A program made the position numbers and the translations under genes. From an uncultured Pelagibacteraceae bacterium (GTDB lineage: Bacteria; Pseudomonadota; Alphaproteobacteria; Pelagibacterales; Pelagibacteraceae), in NCBI GenBank assembly GCA_902524995.1, contig CABZFJ010000002.1:20562-84561 (forward strand): DNA of 64,000 nt. Direction: 5' to 3'. The notes beneath the pieces are model-generated. The model had not been told where the DNA came from. It did no database searches and saw nothing but the letters and a program-made list of their open reading frames with translations. This document shows, in pieces, positions 1 to 8,412 of this stretch (the first letter of the stretch is position 1; each line of letters opens with the position of its first letter).

Positions 1-1205
1 GGTTTTATTTTATATCCACCATTTGAAATTATCGCGTAAGCTTTTGCAAGTTGAAGCGGAGTAGTAGTTATTCCGTGACCATAAGCAGATGTGGCCAGTT
101 TACATTTACCCCATTTAAATGGAATCGGAGTTCCGACTTCTTCTATATCAAATTGTATTTTATTTATTAAATCCAAATCCTCTAAAAATTTTCTAAAATT
201 TTCAATCCCAACTTTCTGTGCAATTTTAACTGAACCAATATTACCTGATCTAATTAATATTTCTTCTGCTGTAAGACTTGGTGGAATTTCCATGTCATAT
301 TCAGAAATTGATCTCCCAGCACATTTTATTTTTTTTGGTAGATTTTCGAAAAGTGTATCTTCGCGTATAACGTTTTGCTGAAATCCAGCGGCTAATGTAA
401 ATGTTTTAAAGACAGAGCCCAGTTCATACACACCTGATGTTGATCTATTGATAAATTTTTTGTCAGAAATATCTTCTCTTTTATTTAAATCAAAATCTGG
501 CAAAGAAACCATTGAAAATATCTCACCATTGTTAACATTCATTAAAATAGCTGCACTTCCATAACTATTAAAAATTTCTTGAAATTTTAATAACTCCTGT
601 CTTATCAAATATTGTATCTCTGTATCCAAAGAAAGTTTTAATGGTTTATTAGAAGTTGTTAATTCATAGTCATAAGATTTTTCTATACCAGATACACCGT
701 TGTTATCTGTATCAATCTGTCCCAATATATGACTGAAAAGATTACCATTGGGATAAACGCGAGCAATATTTTCTTCCTCTTTGAATGATTTTTCTCCCAA
801 TAATTTAATTTTTTCAAGTTTTTCTGGAGATATTTTCTTTTTGACATAAAAAAATTTTTTTTCATTTATTTCTTTTTCAAAATTCTTGTCAGGAAATATT
901 AATTTTAAAGAAATTAATAATTTATCTTTGTTAATCAATTGATTTGGATTTATGCCTAAATTGGTAACACGAACTGTTTTAGAAATAATATTTCCATTTC
1001 TATCCATGATAGATGCTCTATATTTCTCTTTTTCTTTTACGTTTTGATTTTGATTTGTTTTCTTAAATCCTAAATAGATAGTTTTAGACGTAAAAATTAT
1101 TGTTATTATAAAAAAGATAAAGAAAATAAACGATATTCGTTCAAAAGATATTTTTAAATTTGATCTATTTTCTTCGAATTTAAAATTTTCATCAATATTA
1201 TTCAT
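1..1205 (-). CDS. ftsI: Peptidoglycan D,D-transpeptidase FtsI (PBP3), C-terminus outside window
   Basis: Septal class B penicillin-binding protein that cross-links peptidoglycan at the division site. The reading frame opens at an ATG at 1205 and runs without a stop to base 1, giving about 401 residues. It has a short cytoplasmic tail, one hydrophobic anchor (about residues 25-40), a dimerisation region and the start of the transpeptidase domain. The catalytic SxxK reads SVFK (about 264-267) and the SxN motif reads SGN (about 320-322). The KTG motif must lie beyond the window. Its start overlaps the end of ftsL by a few bases, so translation is probably coupled. Confidence 0.93.
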   Translation of the reverse strand, partial: MNNIDENFKFEENRSNLKISFERISFIFFIFFIITIIFTSKTIYLGFKKTNQNQNVKEKEKYRASIMDRNGNIISKTVRVTNLGINPNQLINKDKLLISLKLIFPDKNFEKEINEKKFFYVKKKISPEKLEKIKLLGEKSFKEEENIARVYPNGNLFSHILGQIDTDNNGVSGIEKSYDYELTTSNKPLKLSLDTEIQYLIRQELLKFQEIFNSYGSAAILMNVNNGEIFSMVSLPDFDLNKREDISDKKFINRSTSGVYELGSVFKTFTLAAGFQQNVIREDTLFENLPKKIKCAGRSISEYDMEIPPSLTAEEILIRSGNIGSVKIAQKVGIENFRKFLEDLDLINKIQFDIEEVGTPIPFKWGKCKLATSAYGHGITTTPLQLAKAYAIISNGGYKIK

Positions 1206-1473
1206 TTTTAAATTTTAAAATTTGTAAATCTATAATTTCCTTTTTTTTTAATTCATTATCAAAATATATTTTAGAATATTCCATCAACTTATTTGGTGAT
1301 GTTAGATAGTTGTAATCAAATAAAACTAACTCATATATATCATTAAGAACTCTGATTTCTTCTTGAATTTCAAAAATTTTTTTATCAAGTCTTTTTGTAG
1401 AATTTTTTGTAAAAGCTGTTGAAATTATAAGGATAATAATTGGTATAAATAAAAAAATTTTTTTATGCATCAA
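1198..1473 (-). CDS. ftsL: Cell division protein FtsL
   Basis: Short bitopic divisome protein of 91 residues. It has a hydrophobic N-terminal segment (about residues 5-20) followed by a charged, heptad-like helical region, the usual FtsL layout. Sequence identity in this family is low, so the call rests mainly on size, topology and position between rsmH and ftsI. It overlaps rsmH upstream by 11 bases and ftsI downstream by 8. Confidence 0.8.
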   Translation of the reverse strand: MMHKKIFLFIPIIILIISTAFTKNSTKRLDKKIFEIQEEIRVLNDIYELVLFDYNYLTSPNKLMEYSKIYFDNELKKKEIIDLQILKFKNE

Positions 1474-2455
1474 AATTTAAATTTTCTATATCTTTTAAGT
1501 AATTAAAATTACTAACAAATTTTTTAAAATTACATCCATTATCTAATTTATAAGCAAATCTAAGTTTTGCCGACCTAGAGGGAGGATTAATATTAATCTC
1601 ACTAAGTGATGGAATTATTGGTTTTTTTTTGGTTAAATTAAAATACTTTTTAGTTGAAATACTTTTTGGTAAATACCTAGAAGAATTTTTTACTTCTGAG
1701 TATTCTTTAAAAAAAAACTTAACTATTTTATCCTCGATTGAATGAAAAGTGACAACTGCTATTATTCCACCAATTGGCAAAATATTATAAGCATTTATTA
1801 AGCCATTTATGAGCTCGGTTATCTCTTTATTAACGAAAATTCTAAGCGCTTGAAAAATTTTAGTTGATTTATTTTTTCCGGTCTTCTTTTTTTTGATGTC
1901 TTCTATGATTTCTACTAAATTTTCAGTTTTTATTTTTTTATTTTCTCTTAATTGTACTATTTTTTTTGATATGGGTTTTGCATATTTTTCATCACCAAAA
2001 TACTTAAAGATTTTAAAAAGACTTTTTTGACTCATTTTTGAGATTACATCATCACAAGAAAAATCATTTATTCCCATTCTCATGTCTAGTTTACCTTTGC
2101 TATTAAAAGATATTCCTCTATTAAGATCAGAAATTTGATTTAATGAATAGCCGAGATCAAAAATAATTGCTTTAATATTATTCTCTTTGATTTGGTCGAT
2201 ATCTGAAAATTTTTTGTTATAAAATTTAAACCTTTTTTTATACTTTTTTTGGAATTGAGTGGCTATACTATTGACAGAATTATCTCTATCTACCGCTATG
2301 ATATTATTTATATTATTTTCTAATATTTTTTTTGAATAACCACCTGCACCAAATGTGCAATCGATAAATGTGCCACCATAAAGAGGGGAAATAATACTAA
2401 TTAATTCGTTTAGTAATACTGGAAAATGTTTTTCCAGATTTATGGTGGCATTCAT
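1463..2455 (-). CDS. rsmH: 16S rRNA (cytosine(1402)-N(4))-methyltransferase
   Basis: SAM-dependent methyltransferase (MraW) that modifies C1402 N4 in the ribosomal decoding centre. The 330-residue length is typical. The N-terminus has HFPVLLNELI and the SAM-binding GTFIDCTFGAGGYS; further on are the AIIFDLGYSLNQ stretch and VVTFHSIEDKIVK, both hallmarks of the family, and a PPSRSAKLRFA-like C-terminus. It lies 18 bases after ftsZ and overlaps ftsL, within the division cluster. Confidence 0.95.
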   Translation of the reverse strand: MNATINLEKHFPVLLNELISIISPLYGGTFIDCTFGAGGYSKKILENNINNIIAVDRDNSVNSIATQFQKKYKKRFKFYNKKFSDIDQIKENNIKAIIFDLGYSLNQISDLNRGISFNSKGKLDMRMGINDFSCDDVISKMSQKSLFKIFKYFGDEKYAKPISKKIVQLRENKKIKTENLVEIIEDIKKKKTGKNKSTKIFQALRIFVNKEITELINGLINAYNILPIGGIIAVVTFHSIEDKIVKFFFKEYSEVKNSSRYLPKSISTKKYFNLTKKKPIIPSLSEININPPSRSAKLRFAYKLDNGCNFKKFVSNFNYLKDIENLNFDA

Positions 2456-2473
2456 TTATTTTTTTGAAGACCA

Positions 2474-3919
2474 TTAATTCTTTTGTCTTCTCAAAAATGC
2501 TGGAATTTCTAAATCTTCTTCTTCCTCAGAGTTTATCTCTTCTGGTGAAGTTGATAACTCCTCATTAGCATCAGAATTAAATAATTCGGGGGTATCATCA
2601 TCACTCAACTCAAAATTTTCCAAACCATTATTTTCAGATGCTTGCTCATCTATATTGCTTTCAAATTCAGAGTTTACTGAACTAGTTAGAGGTGCTTCGG
2701 TTTGCTCTAAATCTTCACTATTTATAGTGCTTGATGATTCATTTGCATAATTAGTATCTATACTTTTAGAACTCAATTCTTCGTTTTTCTCTTCTTCCTC
2801 TATTTTAAGAGCGTTAGCTCCATTAGTAATTATTGAGTTGTTATTTGTAAATTGGAAAGAGTTAGTTGATGTAGAATTTGAAAACTCAGAATAACCTGGA
2901 TTTCTATTTTGAATTCTATGTACCATGTTAATTACCGATTTAGGCTCAGGTTGTTGTCCATCTAATGCGGTAGCAACAATTGAAACTCTCATTAATCCAT
3001 CCAAACTATCATCAGTTATAGCTCCTATAATTAATTCTGCTTCTGGATCAACTTCGGCTCTTACTTTATTCACAGCTTCATCTACTTCAAATAATTTTAA
3101 ATCTTTACCTCCAGTGATATTGACCAAAAGTCCTTTTGCCCCTTTTAAAGAATAATCGTCAATCAATGGATTATTAATTGCTGATTCAGCAGCTTTGACT
3201 GCTCTGCCTTCTCCTTCAGCTTGACCTGTGCCCATCATAGCTTTGCCCATCGAACTCATAACAGTTTCAACATCAGCAAAATCTAAGTTAATAAGCCCCG
3301 GTCTAACCATTAAATCAGTTATACTTTGAACACCATGAAGCAAAACGTCATTTGATAGAGCAAAAGATTCTTCAAAAGTTGTTTGTTCACTTGCAATCTT
3401 GAATAAATTTTGATTTGGAACAACTATAATAGTATCAACATGTTTTCGGAGTTCTTCTAAGCCTTGTTGAGCTTTTCTCATTCTTGAAGGGCCCTCATAT
3501 AAGAAAGGTAGAGTTATAACCCCGACTGTTAAGATATTAAGTTCTTTTGCAGCTCTAGCAATTACATGAGCGGATCCCGTTCCAGTCCCACCACCCATTC
3601 CGGCTGTGATGAACACCATATTTGCACCCTGCAATATATTTACAATTTCATTTAGAGACTCGTCTGCAGCAGCTTGACCTATATCAAGTTTTGCACCTGC
3701 TCCTAGCCCTTTAGTTAAATTTAATCCCATTTGTATTTTTGTTTGTGCCATACTTAATCTTAAATCTTGAGCATCTGTATTGACTGCAATAAACTCAACG
3801 CCCTGAAGTCCGGCCTCAATCATTCCATTGATTGCATTACCACCCGCTCCTCCTACTCCTAATACTAGAATTCTAGGTTTCAGTTCTTTTATATCTGGTG
3901 TTTTAAAGTTTATTGTCAT
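2474..3919 (-). CDS. ftsZ: Cell division GTPase FtsZ
   Basis: Tubulin-like GTPase that polymerises into the Z-ring. The N-terminal GVGGAGGNA and the nucleotide-binding GGGTGTGS (residues 109-116) are intact, as is the T7-loop region ([11 protein letters not shown]). After the globular domain (to about residue 320) comes a long, acidic, Ser/Asn-rich linker. The conserved C-terminal peptide reads [11 protein letters not shown] and would bind FtsA and other partners. At 481 residues it is long because of this linker, as in other alphaproteobacteria. Its position directly after mraZ and before rsmH is unusual, since ftsZ normally closes the dcw cluster. Confidence 0.97.
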   Translation of the reverse strand: MTINFKTPDIKELKPRILVLGVGGAGGNAINGMIEAGLQGVEFIAVNTDAQDLRLSMAQTKIQMGLNLTKGLGAGAKLDIGQAAADESLNEIVNILQGANMVFITAGMGGGTGTGSAHVIARAAKELNILTVGVITLPFLYEGPSRMRKAQQGLEELRKHVDTIIVVPNQNLFKIASEQTTFEESFALSNDVLLHGVQSITDLMVRPGLINLDFADVETVMSSMGKAMMGTGQAEGEGRAVKAAESAINNPLIDDYSLKGAKGLLVNITGGKDLKLFEVDEAVNKVRAEVDPEAELIIGAITDDSLDGLMRVSIVATALDGQQPEPKSVINMVHRIQNRNPGYSEFSNSTSTNSFQFTNNNSIITNGANALKIEEEEKNEELSSKSIDTNYANESSSTINSEDLEQTEAPLTSSVNSEFESNIDEQASENNGLENFELSDDDTPELFNSDANEELSTSPEEINSEEEEDLEIPAFLRRQKN

Positions 3920-3930
3920 ATTTTCCCCTT

Positions 3931-4386
3931 TTAGTTATTAAATTGCTTTTCCCATTTAAGACTTGCTCGATTAATATTAGATTTTTTTCTAGCGTTTGCC
4001 CTAAATTTTTCAAAATATGTTGGTTCCCAAATTTGAAATGTTTTGCCTTGACCAACAAATAACATGCTGTTTTTAATTCTTGCATATTTTAGTAATTTTG
4101 TTGTTATTTGAACTCTACCCTCACTATCAAATTGTAAATTTATACTTTCCGATAATATAGATGTTGCAAAATAATCTTTCTTTTCTTCAAATGGATTTAA
4201 TGATTCTATTGCATTAGATATTTTTTCAATTCGATCTTGTGGCCATGCTTCAATACATAAATTGTTAAATGATGGATAACAAATTATTCCATTGTAGCCT
4301 ATGTTTGATAAATATGATCTATATGATGCAGGCACTGAAACCCTTCCCTTTTTGTCCAATTTGTTTTCGTACGTAGATAAAAACAT
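3931..4386 (-). CDS. mraZ: Transcriptional regulator / division protein MraZ
   Basis: DNA-binding protein of the AbrB-like swapped-hairpin fold that heads the dcw cluster and, in studied bacteria, controls it. At 151 residues the length is normal. Two tandem MraZ repeats are visible: the first begins with [20 protein letters not shown] and the second with [14 protein letters not shown]. ftsZ starts 11 bases downstream. Three TGGG repeats spaced by 10 bp lie just upstream (4408-4431) and are candidate binding sites. Confidence 0.93.
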   Translation of the reverse strand: MFLSTYENKLDKKGRVSVPASYRSYLSNIGYNGIICYPSFNNLCIEAWPQDRIEKISNAIESLNPFEEKKDYFATSILSESINLQFDSEGRVQITTKLLKYARIKNSMLFVGQGKTFQIWEPTYFEKFRANARKKSNINRASLKWEKQFNN

Positions 4387-4407
4387 AAACCATATTATCC
4401 TAAATTT

Positions 4408-4431
4408 TGGGTTTTTATGGGATATTATGGG
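4408..4431 (+). promoter_or_regulatory. Candidate MraZ box: three TGGG repeats
   Basis: TGGG occurs at 4408, 4418 and 4428, exactly one helical turn apart, 22-45 bases upstream of the mraZ start codon. MraZ is known to bind direct repeats of this type with 10-bp periodicity in its own promoter. Here the repeats read TGGG on the strand opposite to mraZ, so the orientation may be inverted relative to the described cases. Sequence match is clear; function is inferred. Confidence 0.5.
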
Positions 4432-4514
4432 TTTTATTTGTTAGCGTCAATAGCTAATATTATGAAACTCTAATGCAAAAATTTAATAATTATTTGGATT
4501 TATTTTAATGAAAT

Positions 4515-4870
4515 GCCAGATAAACTATAAGCCGGGTTCTGTCTTTTAAACTTATCATTTATCTAGGCTTTAAATCACTTTAAAGCTCAAGCAACTAACC
4601 CTGATGACTAGCCAAAGACTGCTTTTAGTTATTTCTAACAATGTCATCTCTACTCAGTCTTGCTCCCAGTGGGGTTTTCCATGCGCTAGCTGTTACCAAC
4701 TTAGCCGGTGTGCTCTTACCACACCTTTTCACCCTTGCCTTGATAAGGCGGTCTATTTTCTGTGGCACTATCCCTAGGGTCTCCCCCGCCAGCTGTTAAC
4801 TGGCACTGTGTCTTTGTAGAGCCCGGACTTTCCTCTTTAATATATTAAAGCGATAAGTCATTTATCTGGC
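4515..4870 (-). ncRNA. rnpB: RNase P RNA
   Basis: Catalytic RNA that trims the 5' leader of pre-tRNAs. On the minus strand the 5' part carries the universally conserved GAGGAAAGTCCGGGCTC (complement of 4819-4835), and the 3' part carries GACAGAACCCGGC (complement of 4531-4543). The two ends form helix P1: bases 4861-4870 and 4515-4524 are perfectly complementary over 10 bp. I set the ends to P1, so a few flanking bases may belong to the transcript. Length of about 356 nt fits a bacterial type A RNA. Confidence 0.95.
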
Positions 4871-4920
4871 ATAGAGAGAATTATTATATTTTTATTAAAT
4901 TACAACTATTTTTAATTCAA

Positions 4921-5640
4921 TTAAATCAACGATTTTAAAATTTCATATGATTCTTGATCAACTATACTACTAATTAATTGAGGCCTAAATCTTCTTTGAA
5001 AATTTTTATAGATTTTAATTCTCTCATATGAATTCTGTGTAGATTTATAACCAAATTTAAATAATAATTGAAAAAAATTTTTGCTATCATTTAATTTTAA
5101 ACTTCTTAATTTTTTACAATTTTTTTCACTTAGACTATGCCACAAAGACAATTTTTTCTTACTTAACAATTTCCATGGAAATTTTTCTCCAGGATCTTTT
5201 TTTCTAAGTGGCGCAATATCAGAGTGTCCCAATATATTTTCTTTTTTGATTTTATATTTTTTTTTTAACTTTTTTGATAAATAAATGATTGAAGCAACCT
5301 GCTTTCGATTAAATTTTCTATATCCATGATCATATCCTGGGTTAGAAACTTCTATACCGATCGAATTTGAATTAATAAATTTATCTTTTTTCCAAGATGA
5401 AATTCCAGCATGCCATGCAACATACAAATCTGGAACCATTTTTATAATTTTTCCATTATTTTTTATGAAGTAATGACAACTTACCTTTGAACTCTCATTT
5501 GTGAGCCTTTTCATTGCAGCATTTTCAGACTTCATGCCTGTATAATGAAAAACTAAATACTTAACTTTCGAATTACTCCTTTTCTTTGTATCGAAATTTG
5601 GAGAGTAATTTTTAGACATTTTTTCAACATTTTTCTGCAT
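4921..5640 (-). CDS. ampD: N-acetylmuramoyl-L-alanine amidase, AmpD-like
   Basis: Zinc amidase that cleaves the bond between MurNAc (or anhydro-MurNAc) and L-alanine in muropeptide recycling. The amidase_2 fold is visible from residue 27: the first zinc ligand in VFHYTGM, substrate-site residues in VAWHAGISSW, and the second His and the Asp in GHSDIAPLRKKDPG. The last about 60 residues resemble a peptidoglycan-binding domain (FGY...FQRRFRPQLISSIVDQES). No signal peptide is evident, which fits cytosolic recycling. At 239 residues it is a normal length for this two-domain form. Confidence 0.88.
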   Translation of the reverse strand: MQKNVEKMSKNYSPNFDTKKRSNSKVKYLVFHYTGMKSENAAMKRLTNESSKVSCHYFIKNNGKIIKMVPDLYVAWHAGISSWKKDKFINSNSIGIEVSNPGYDHGYRKFNRKQVASIIYLSKKLKKKYKIKKENILGHSDIAPLRKKDPGEKFPWKLLSKKKLSLWHSLSEKNCKKLRSLKLNDSKNFFQLLFKFGYKSTQNSYERIKIYKNFQRRFRPQLISSIVDQESYEILKSLI

Positions 5641-5698
5641 AATTTAAAACAATTTATCTTTATATTAGTATTAATTATAATATAACTATATCTTTGCT

Positions 5699-6502
5699 AT
5701 GAACAAACTACTATCGATTCTAATTATCATTTTATTGTCATTTGTAGGAAACTTTGCAATTGCAGGAGACGATGGAAAACTAAAAATAAACGGAAAAAAA
5801 AGTAATAATGGATATGAAGAAGTTGGTGATTGTTTTGAGAAAATTAATAGAGGAGTATTTGCATTTAATCAAGGTTTAGACAAAGTAATTTTTAAACCGC
5901 TTGCTAGAGGATATAGAATGTTTCCTCAGCCTATAAGATCCGGAACTAGCAATGCATTAAGCAACCTTGGTAATGTTGTAACAGTTCCCAATAATGTTCT
6001 TCAAGGTCAGTTCAAAGATGCTGGTGTAAATTCTGCAAGATTTGTTATCAATTCAACTTTAGGAATTGCAGGAATTTTTGATGTAGCATCTTATTATGGT
6101 TTAAAAAAACGTGATAAAGAAGATTATGGACAAACATTGGGAGTTTGGGGTGCCGGCCCAGGTTGTTATTTTGTTTTACCTGTTTTAGGCCCAACAACTG
6201 TAAGAGATTCTCTTGGCTCTGTGGTTAATTTAATTGGGGGAGACGCATGGTACAACGTGACTGTAGTAAATGATACACAATATTTTTCTGAAGCAGATTA
6301 TTATTCATCAAGATTACTTAGTGGAATTGACTTTAGAGCAAAAAATTTAGAATCTTTTGATAGTCTTGAAAATAATTCTGTTGATCTTTATGCATCTGTC
6401 AGAAGTCTATATTTACAAGATAGATACCGAAAAATAAGAAATATAGATAAAACAACAGAAACACTTAGTGACGACGACTGGGAAGAATTAGACACTCAGT
6501 AA
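5699..6502 (+). CDS. mlaA: MlaA/VacJ family phospholipid-transport protein
   Basis: Outer-membrane component of the Mla pathway that removes phospholipids from the outer leaflet. The 267-residue protein has an N-terminal signal peptide (about residues 1-22) followed by the family core: FEKINRGVFAFNQGLDKVI, a PQPIRSGTSNALSNL stretch, RFVINSTLGIAGIFDVAS, and GQTLGVWGAGPGCYFVLPVLGPTTVRDS-type sequence. No lipobox cysteine follows the signal, although many VacJ proteins are lipoproteins. mlaC follows 11 bases downstream; mlaBDEF are not in the window. Confidence 0.9.
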   Translation: MNKLLSILIIILLSFVGNFAIAGDDGKLKINGKKSNNGYEEVGDCFEKINRGVFAFNQGLDKVIFKPLARGYRMFPQPIRSGTSNALSNLGNVVTVPNNVLQGQFKDAGVNSARFVINSTLGIAGIFDVASYYGLKKRDKEDYGQTLGVWGAGPGCYFVLPVLGPTTVRDSLGSVVNLIGGDAWYNVTVVNDTQYFSEADYYSSRLLSGIDFRAKNLESFDSLENNSVDLYASVRSLYLQDRYRKIRNIDKTTETLSDDDWEELDTQ

Positions 6503-6513
6503 ATAATCTTTAA

Positions 6514-7104
6514 ATGAAATTTATTAAATATTTAATTATTTTTTTATATTTATTTAATCTAAATAATATTTTATTTGCAAAAGATCCAAGTGCATTAATA
6601 AATGAAATAGTTGATGAAGCGGCATCTATATTGTCTAGCGAAGATCCTGTTGAGTCAAAAATTATAAAATTAAATGCTATTGCAGAAAGGAGTGTGGATA
6701 TAAATGGAATAAGTATGTACACTCTTGGAAAATATAGAAAATCTATCAGCGATGAGCAAAAAGCTAAGTATCAAAAACTATTTAGAAGCTATTTTTTAAA
6801 AAGCTTTTCCAGCAGACTTGTCGATTACACAAATCCAAAGATTGATGTTGTATCTCAAAAAAAAATTAATGATAAATATACGATAGTTAACAGTATTTTA
6901 GAGGCCACATCAAAACGACCTAAAGTAAAAATAGATTGGAGAATATATACAAAAAATCCTGATAGACCCCTGATAAGAGATCTAATAGTAGAGGGATTAA
7001 GTTTAGCAAGAACTCAAAAAGAAGAGTTTAACTCAATTATTCAAAATAATGATGGTGATATAAATGCATTATTTAAAACACTAGAAGAATTTTTAATTAA
7101 ATAA
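6514..7104 (+). CDS. mlaC: MlaC/Ttg2D family periplasmic phospholipid carrier
   Basis: Soluble periplasmic lipid shuttle of the Mla system, 196 residues. It has a signal peptide (about residues 1-22, ending near LFAKDPS) and the Tol_Tol_Ttg2 family features: YTLGKYRKSISDEQKAKYQKLFRSYF, then a strand-rich region and DWRIYTKNPDRPLIRDLIVEGLSLARTQKEEF-type sequence (V/I-D-W and E-G-I/L-S blocks). It is paired with mlaA, which supports the assignment. Confidence 0.87.
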   Translation: MKFIKYLIIFLYLFNLNNILFAKDPSALINEIVDEAASILSSEDPVESKIIKLNAIAERSVDINGISMYTLGKYRKSISDEQKAKYQKLFRSYFLKSFSSRLVDYTNPKIDVVSQKKINDKYTIVNSILEATSKRPKVKIDWRIYTKNPDRPLIRDLIVEGLSLARTQKEEFNSIIQNNDGDINALFKTLEEFLIK

Positions 7105-7105
7105 T

Positions 7106-7666
7106 TTAATAAAATCCAATTTCACTTAAACAAATATCTGATTTAAAATCATCAAAGCCAGCAACCAGACCAACAGATTTTATTTTTTGTCCCAATATAC
7201 TTTTGGGTTGATAAAAATTAGATTTTTTAAATTCATTTAAAGGAGCTCTAATTTCGATCCAATTTTTTGTTGTAGCAAAAGTGTAACTATAGTACTGCCA
7301 CGGGGCTAAAGTTAAACCTGTTCTTAAATGAAGATTATAATTTTTTTGATTACCATAAACTTTCACATATACTCCATTATAATCTTTACTATATATTTCG
7401 GGACTTAATTTTGTTCTGATTTGTATAAAACCGCCATTATTTTTTGTAGATACATCACCTATCATTCTGTAACATTTAATTCCATTAATATAATCAACTT
7501 TAACTTTTCCTGTGGATACTCCTCCCATAACTTGATCTGTAATAAAATTCCATTTTTGAGATTGAGTCGTTAAATTTGGATTTTCTAATTGATCTAGTAT
7601 CATTTCTTTTGAAAAGCTAATATTTTGATATAACAAAATTAGAAATAATAAAATTGTTTTTTTCAA
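7106..7666 (-). CDS. Exported CIA30-family protein
   Basis: 186-residue protein with a signal peptide (about residues 1-19). The rest matches the CIA30 (NADH:ubiquinone oxidoreductase intermediate-associated protein 30) beta-sandwich family: WNFITDQVMGGVSTGKV near the start, GGFIQIRTKL, and a C-terminal IKSVGLVAGFDDFKSDICLSEIGFY. In mitochondria CIA30 helps assemble complex I. The bacterial members' role is unknown, and an exported form is unlikely to be a matrix-type chaperone. It converges on mlaC with 1 base between the stops. Confidence 0.75.
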   Translation of the reverse strand: MKKTILLFLILLYQNISFSKEMILDQLENPNLTTQSQKWNFITDQVMGGVSTGKVKVDYINGIKCYRMIGDVSTKNNGGFIQIRTKLSPEIYSKDYNGVYVKVYGNQKNYNLHLRTGLTLAPWQYYSYTFATTKNWIEIRAPLNEFKKSNFYQPKSILGQKIKSVGLVAGFDDFKSDICLSEIGFY

Positions 7667-7672
7667 AGCAAA

Positions 7673-8128
7673 CTATTTTTTTTTTGCAAGTTGTTGCAGA
7701 AGATAAATTTCTTTTTCTGTTAAAGTATTTTTTTCTTCTTTAATTTGGTCCTCTAAACTGAATAAGTTTATTAATGAAAAAAAAGATACTAAAGCAGTTA
7801 AAATAACAAAGTAAAGCGAGCTCAAATTAACAATTATCAATATTATAAACACACTTGTCCATGCTATAAAAATACCTCTTAAAATTGTGCGATGACTTTT
7901 TAAGTCAGGTATTTTTATAAATTGAATAAATAAAAGTATTAAAAGCAACATTATTCCAGAAATAGATACTCTTAATAATACTAAAGTGTCTAAACCGCCA
8001 CCATACAATTCTCTATGAATTAAGTATGCAACAACCCCTTTGTATGCAAAATAAAAAAGAATTACAGAAGAAACTAATATTGACAAGTAGTAAGAAATCT
8101 TAGGTTTGATTTTAATTTTAAATTTCAT
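7673..8128 (-). CDS. Small integral membrane protein of unknown function
   Basis: 151 residues with four predicted hydrophobic segments (about 13-33, 48-66, 83-102 and 104-122) and a charged C-terminal tail rich in Glu and Lys that looks helical. I do not recognise the family. It lies 6 bases upstream of the CIA30 gene on the same strand, so the two are probably cotranscribed. Confidence 0.65.
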   Translation of the reverse strand: MKFKIKIKPKISYYLSILVSSVILFYFAYKGVVAYLIHRELYGGGLDTLVLLRVSISGIMLLLILLFIQFIKIPDLKSHRTILRGIFIAWTSVFIILIIVNLSSLYFVILTALVSFFSLINLFSLEDQIKEEKNTLTEKEIYLLQQLAKKK

Positions 8129-8203
8129 TTTATTTAGATAATACTACAATTTTTGATTATATTTTGAAAAATTATAATTTATAAATGTTTTTTTAATTGA
8201 ATT

Positions 8204-8280
8204 TGGTGGGCCCGCCAGGACTCGAACCTGGGACCAATACATTATGAGTGTACTGCTCTAACCAACTGAGCTACAGGCCC
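8204..8280 (-). tRNA. tRNA with anticodon CAT (Ile2 or elongator Met)
   Basis: Complete cloverleaf of 77 nt with encoded CCA: 7-bp acceptor stem GGGCCTG/CGGGCCC (with one G-C offset at the inner end), D arm GCTC/GAGC with a normal GG-containing loop, anticodon loop CTCATAA, and a T arm with TTCGAGT. CAT can be lysidine-modified tRNA-Ile or elongator Met. The TTGGTC following the anticodon stem resembles E. coli tRNA-Ile2, but the assignment is not settled from sequence alone. Its 5' half is the left copy of the island's direct repeat, so everything upstream of this gene is island DNA. Confidence 0.92.
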
Positions 8281-8281
8281 T
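8241..8281. repeat. Left attachment-site repeat (inside intact tRNA)
   Basis: First copy of the 41-bp direct repeat. It covers the tRNA from its 5' nucleotide through the anticodon loop plus one base outside the gene (T at 8281). The neighbouring bases differ between the copies on both sides (8240 is C, 21240 is A), so the boundary is exact. Confidence 0.92.
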
Positions 8282-8383
8282 TGAAATTAATTAGGTAATA
8301 CACCAATTTTAAAACTCATACAAGTTAACTTTACAAACAATAAATTGTATTTTTCCAAAATTTTGAGCACAAACTTTGCATTC

Positions 8384-8412
8384 GTTGGTAAATCCGTTGG
8401 TAAAAATTTTTA
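8384..8412. repeat. Paired TTGGTAAA motif near left end of island
   Basis: GTTGGTAAAT followed 12 bases later by GTTGGTAAAAATTTTTATA, about 100 bp inside the left repeat. An almost identical pair in the same orientation sits near the right end (21147-21174). Paired short motifs one helical turn apart close to both att sites look like recombinase arm-type or accessory-protein sites. The function is inferred. Confidence 0.5.

Noticed and set aside
91..381. Open frame on the plus strand
   Set aside because: It lies within ftsI on the opposite strand, whose transpeptidase motifs are clear; the plus frame has no family features.
3903..4085. 60-residue minus-strand frame upstream of ftsZ
   Set aside because: Lies inside mraZ in another frame; mraZ has both family repeats.
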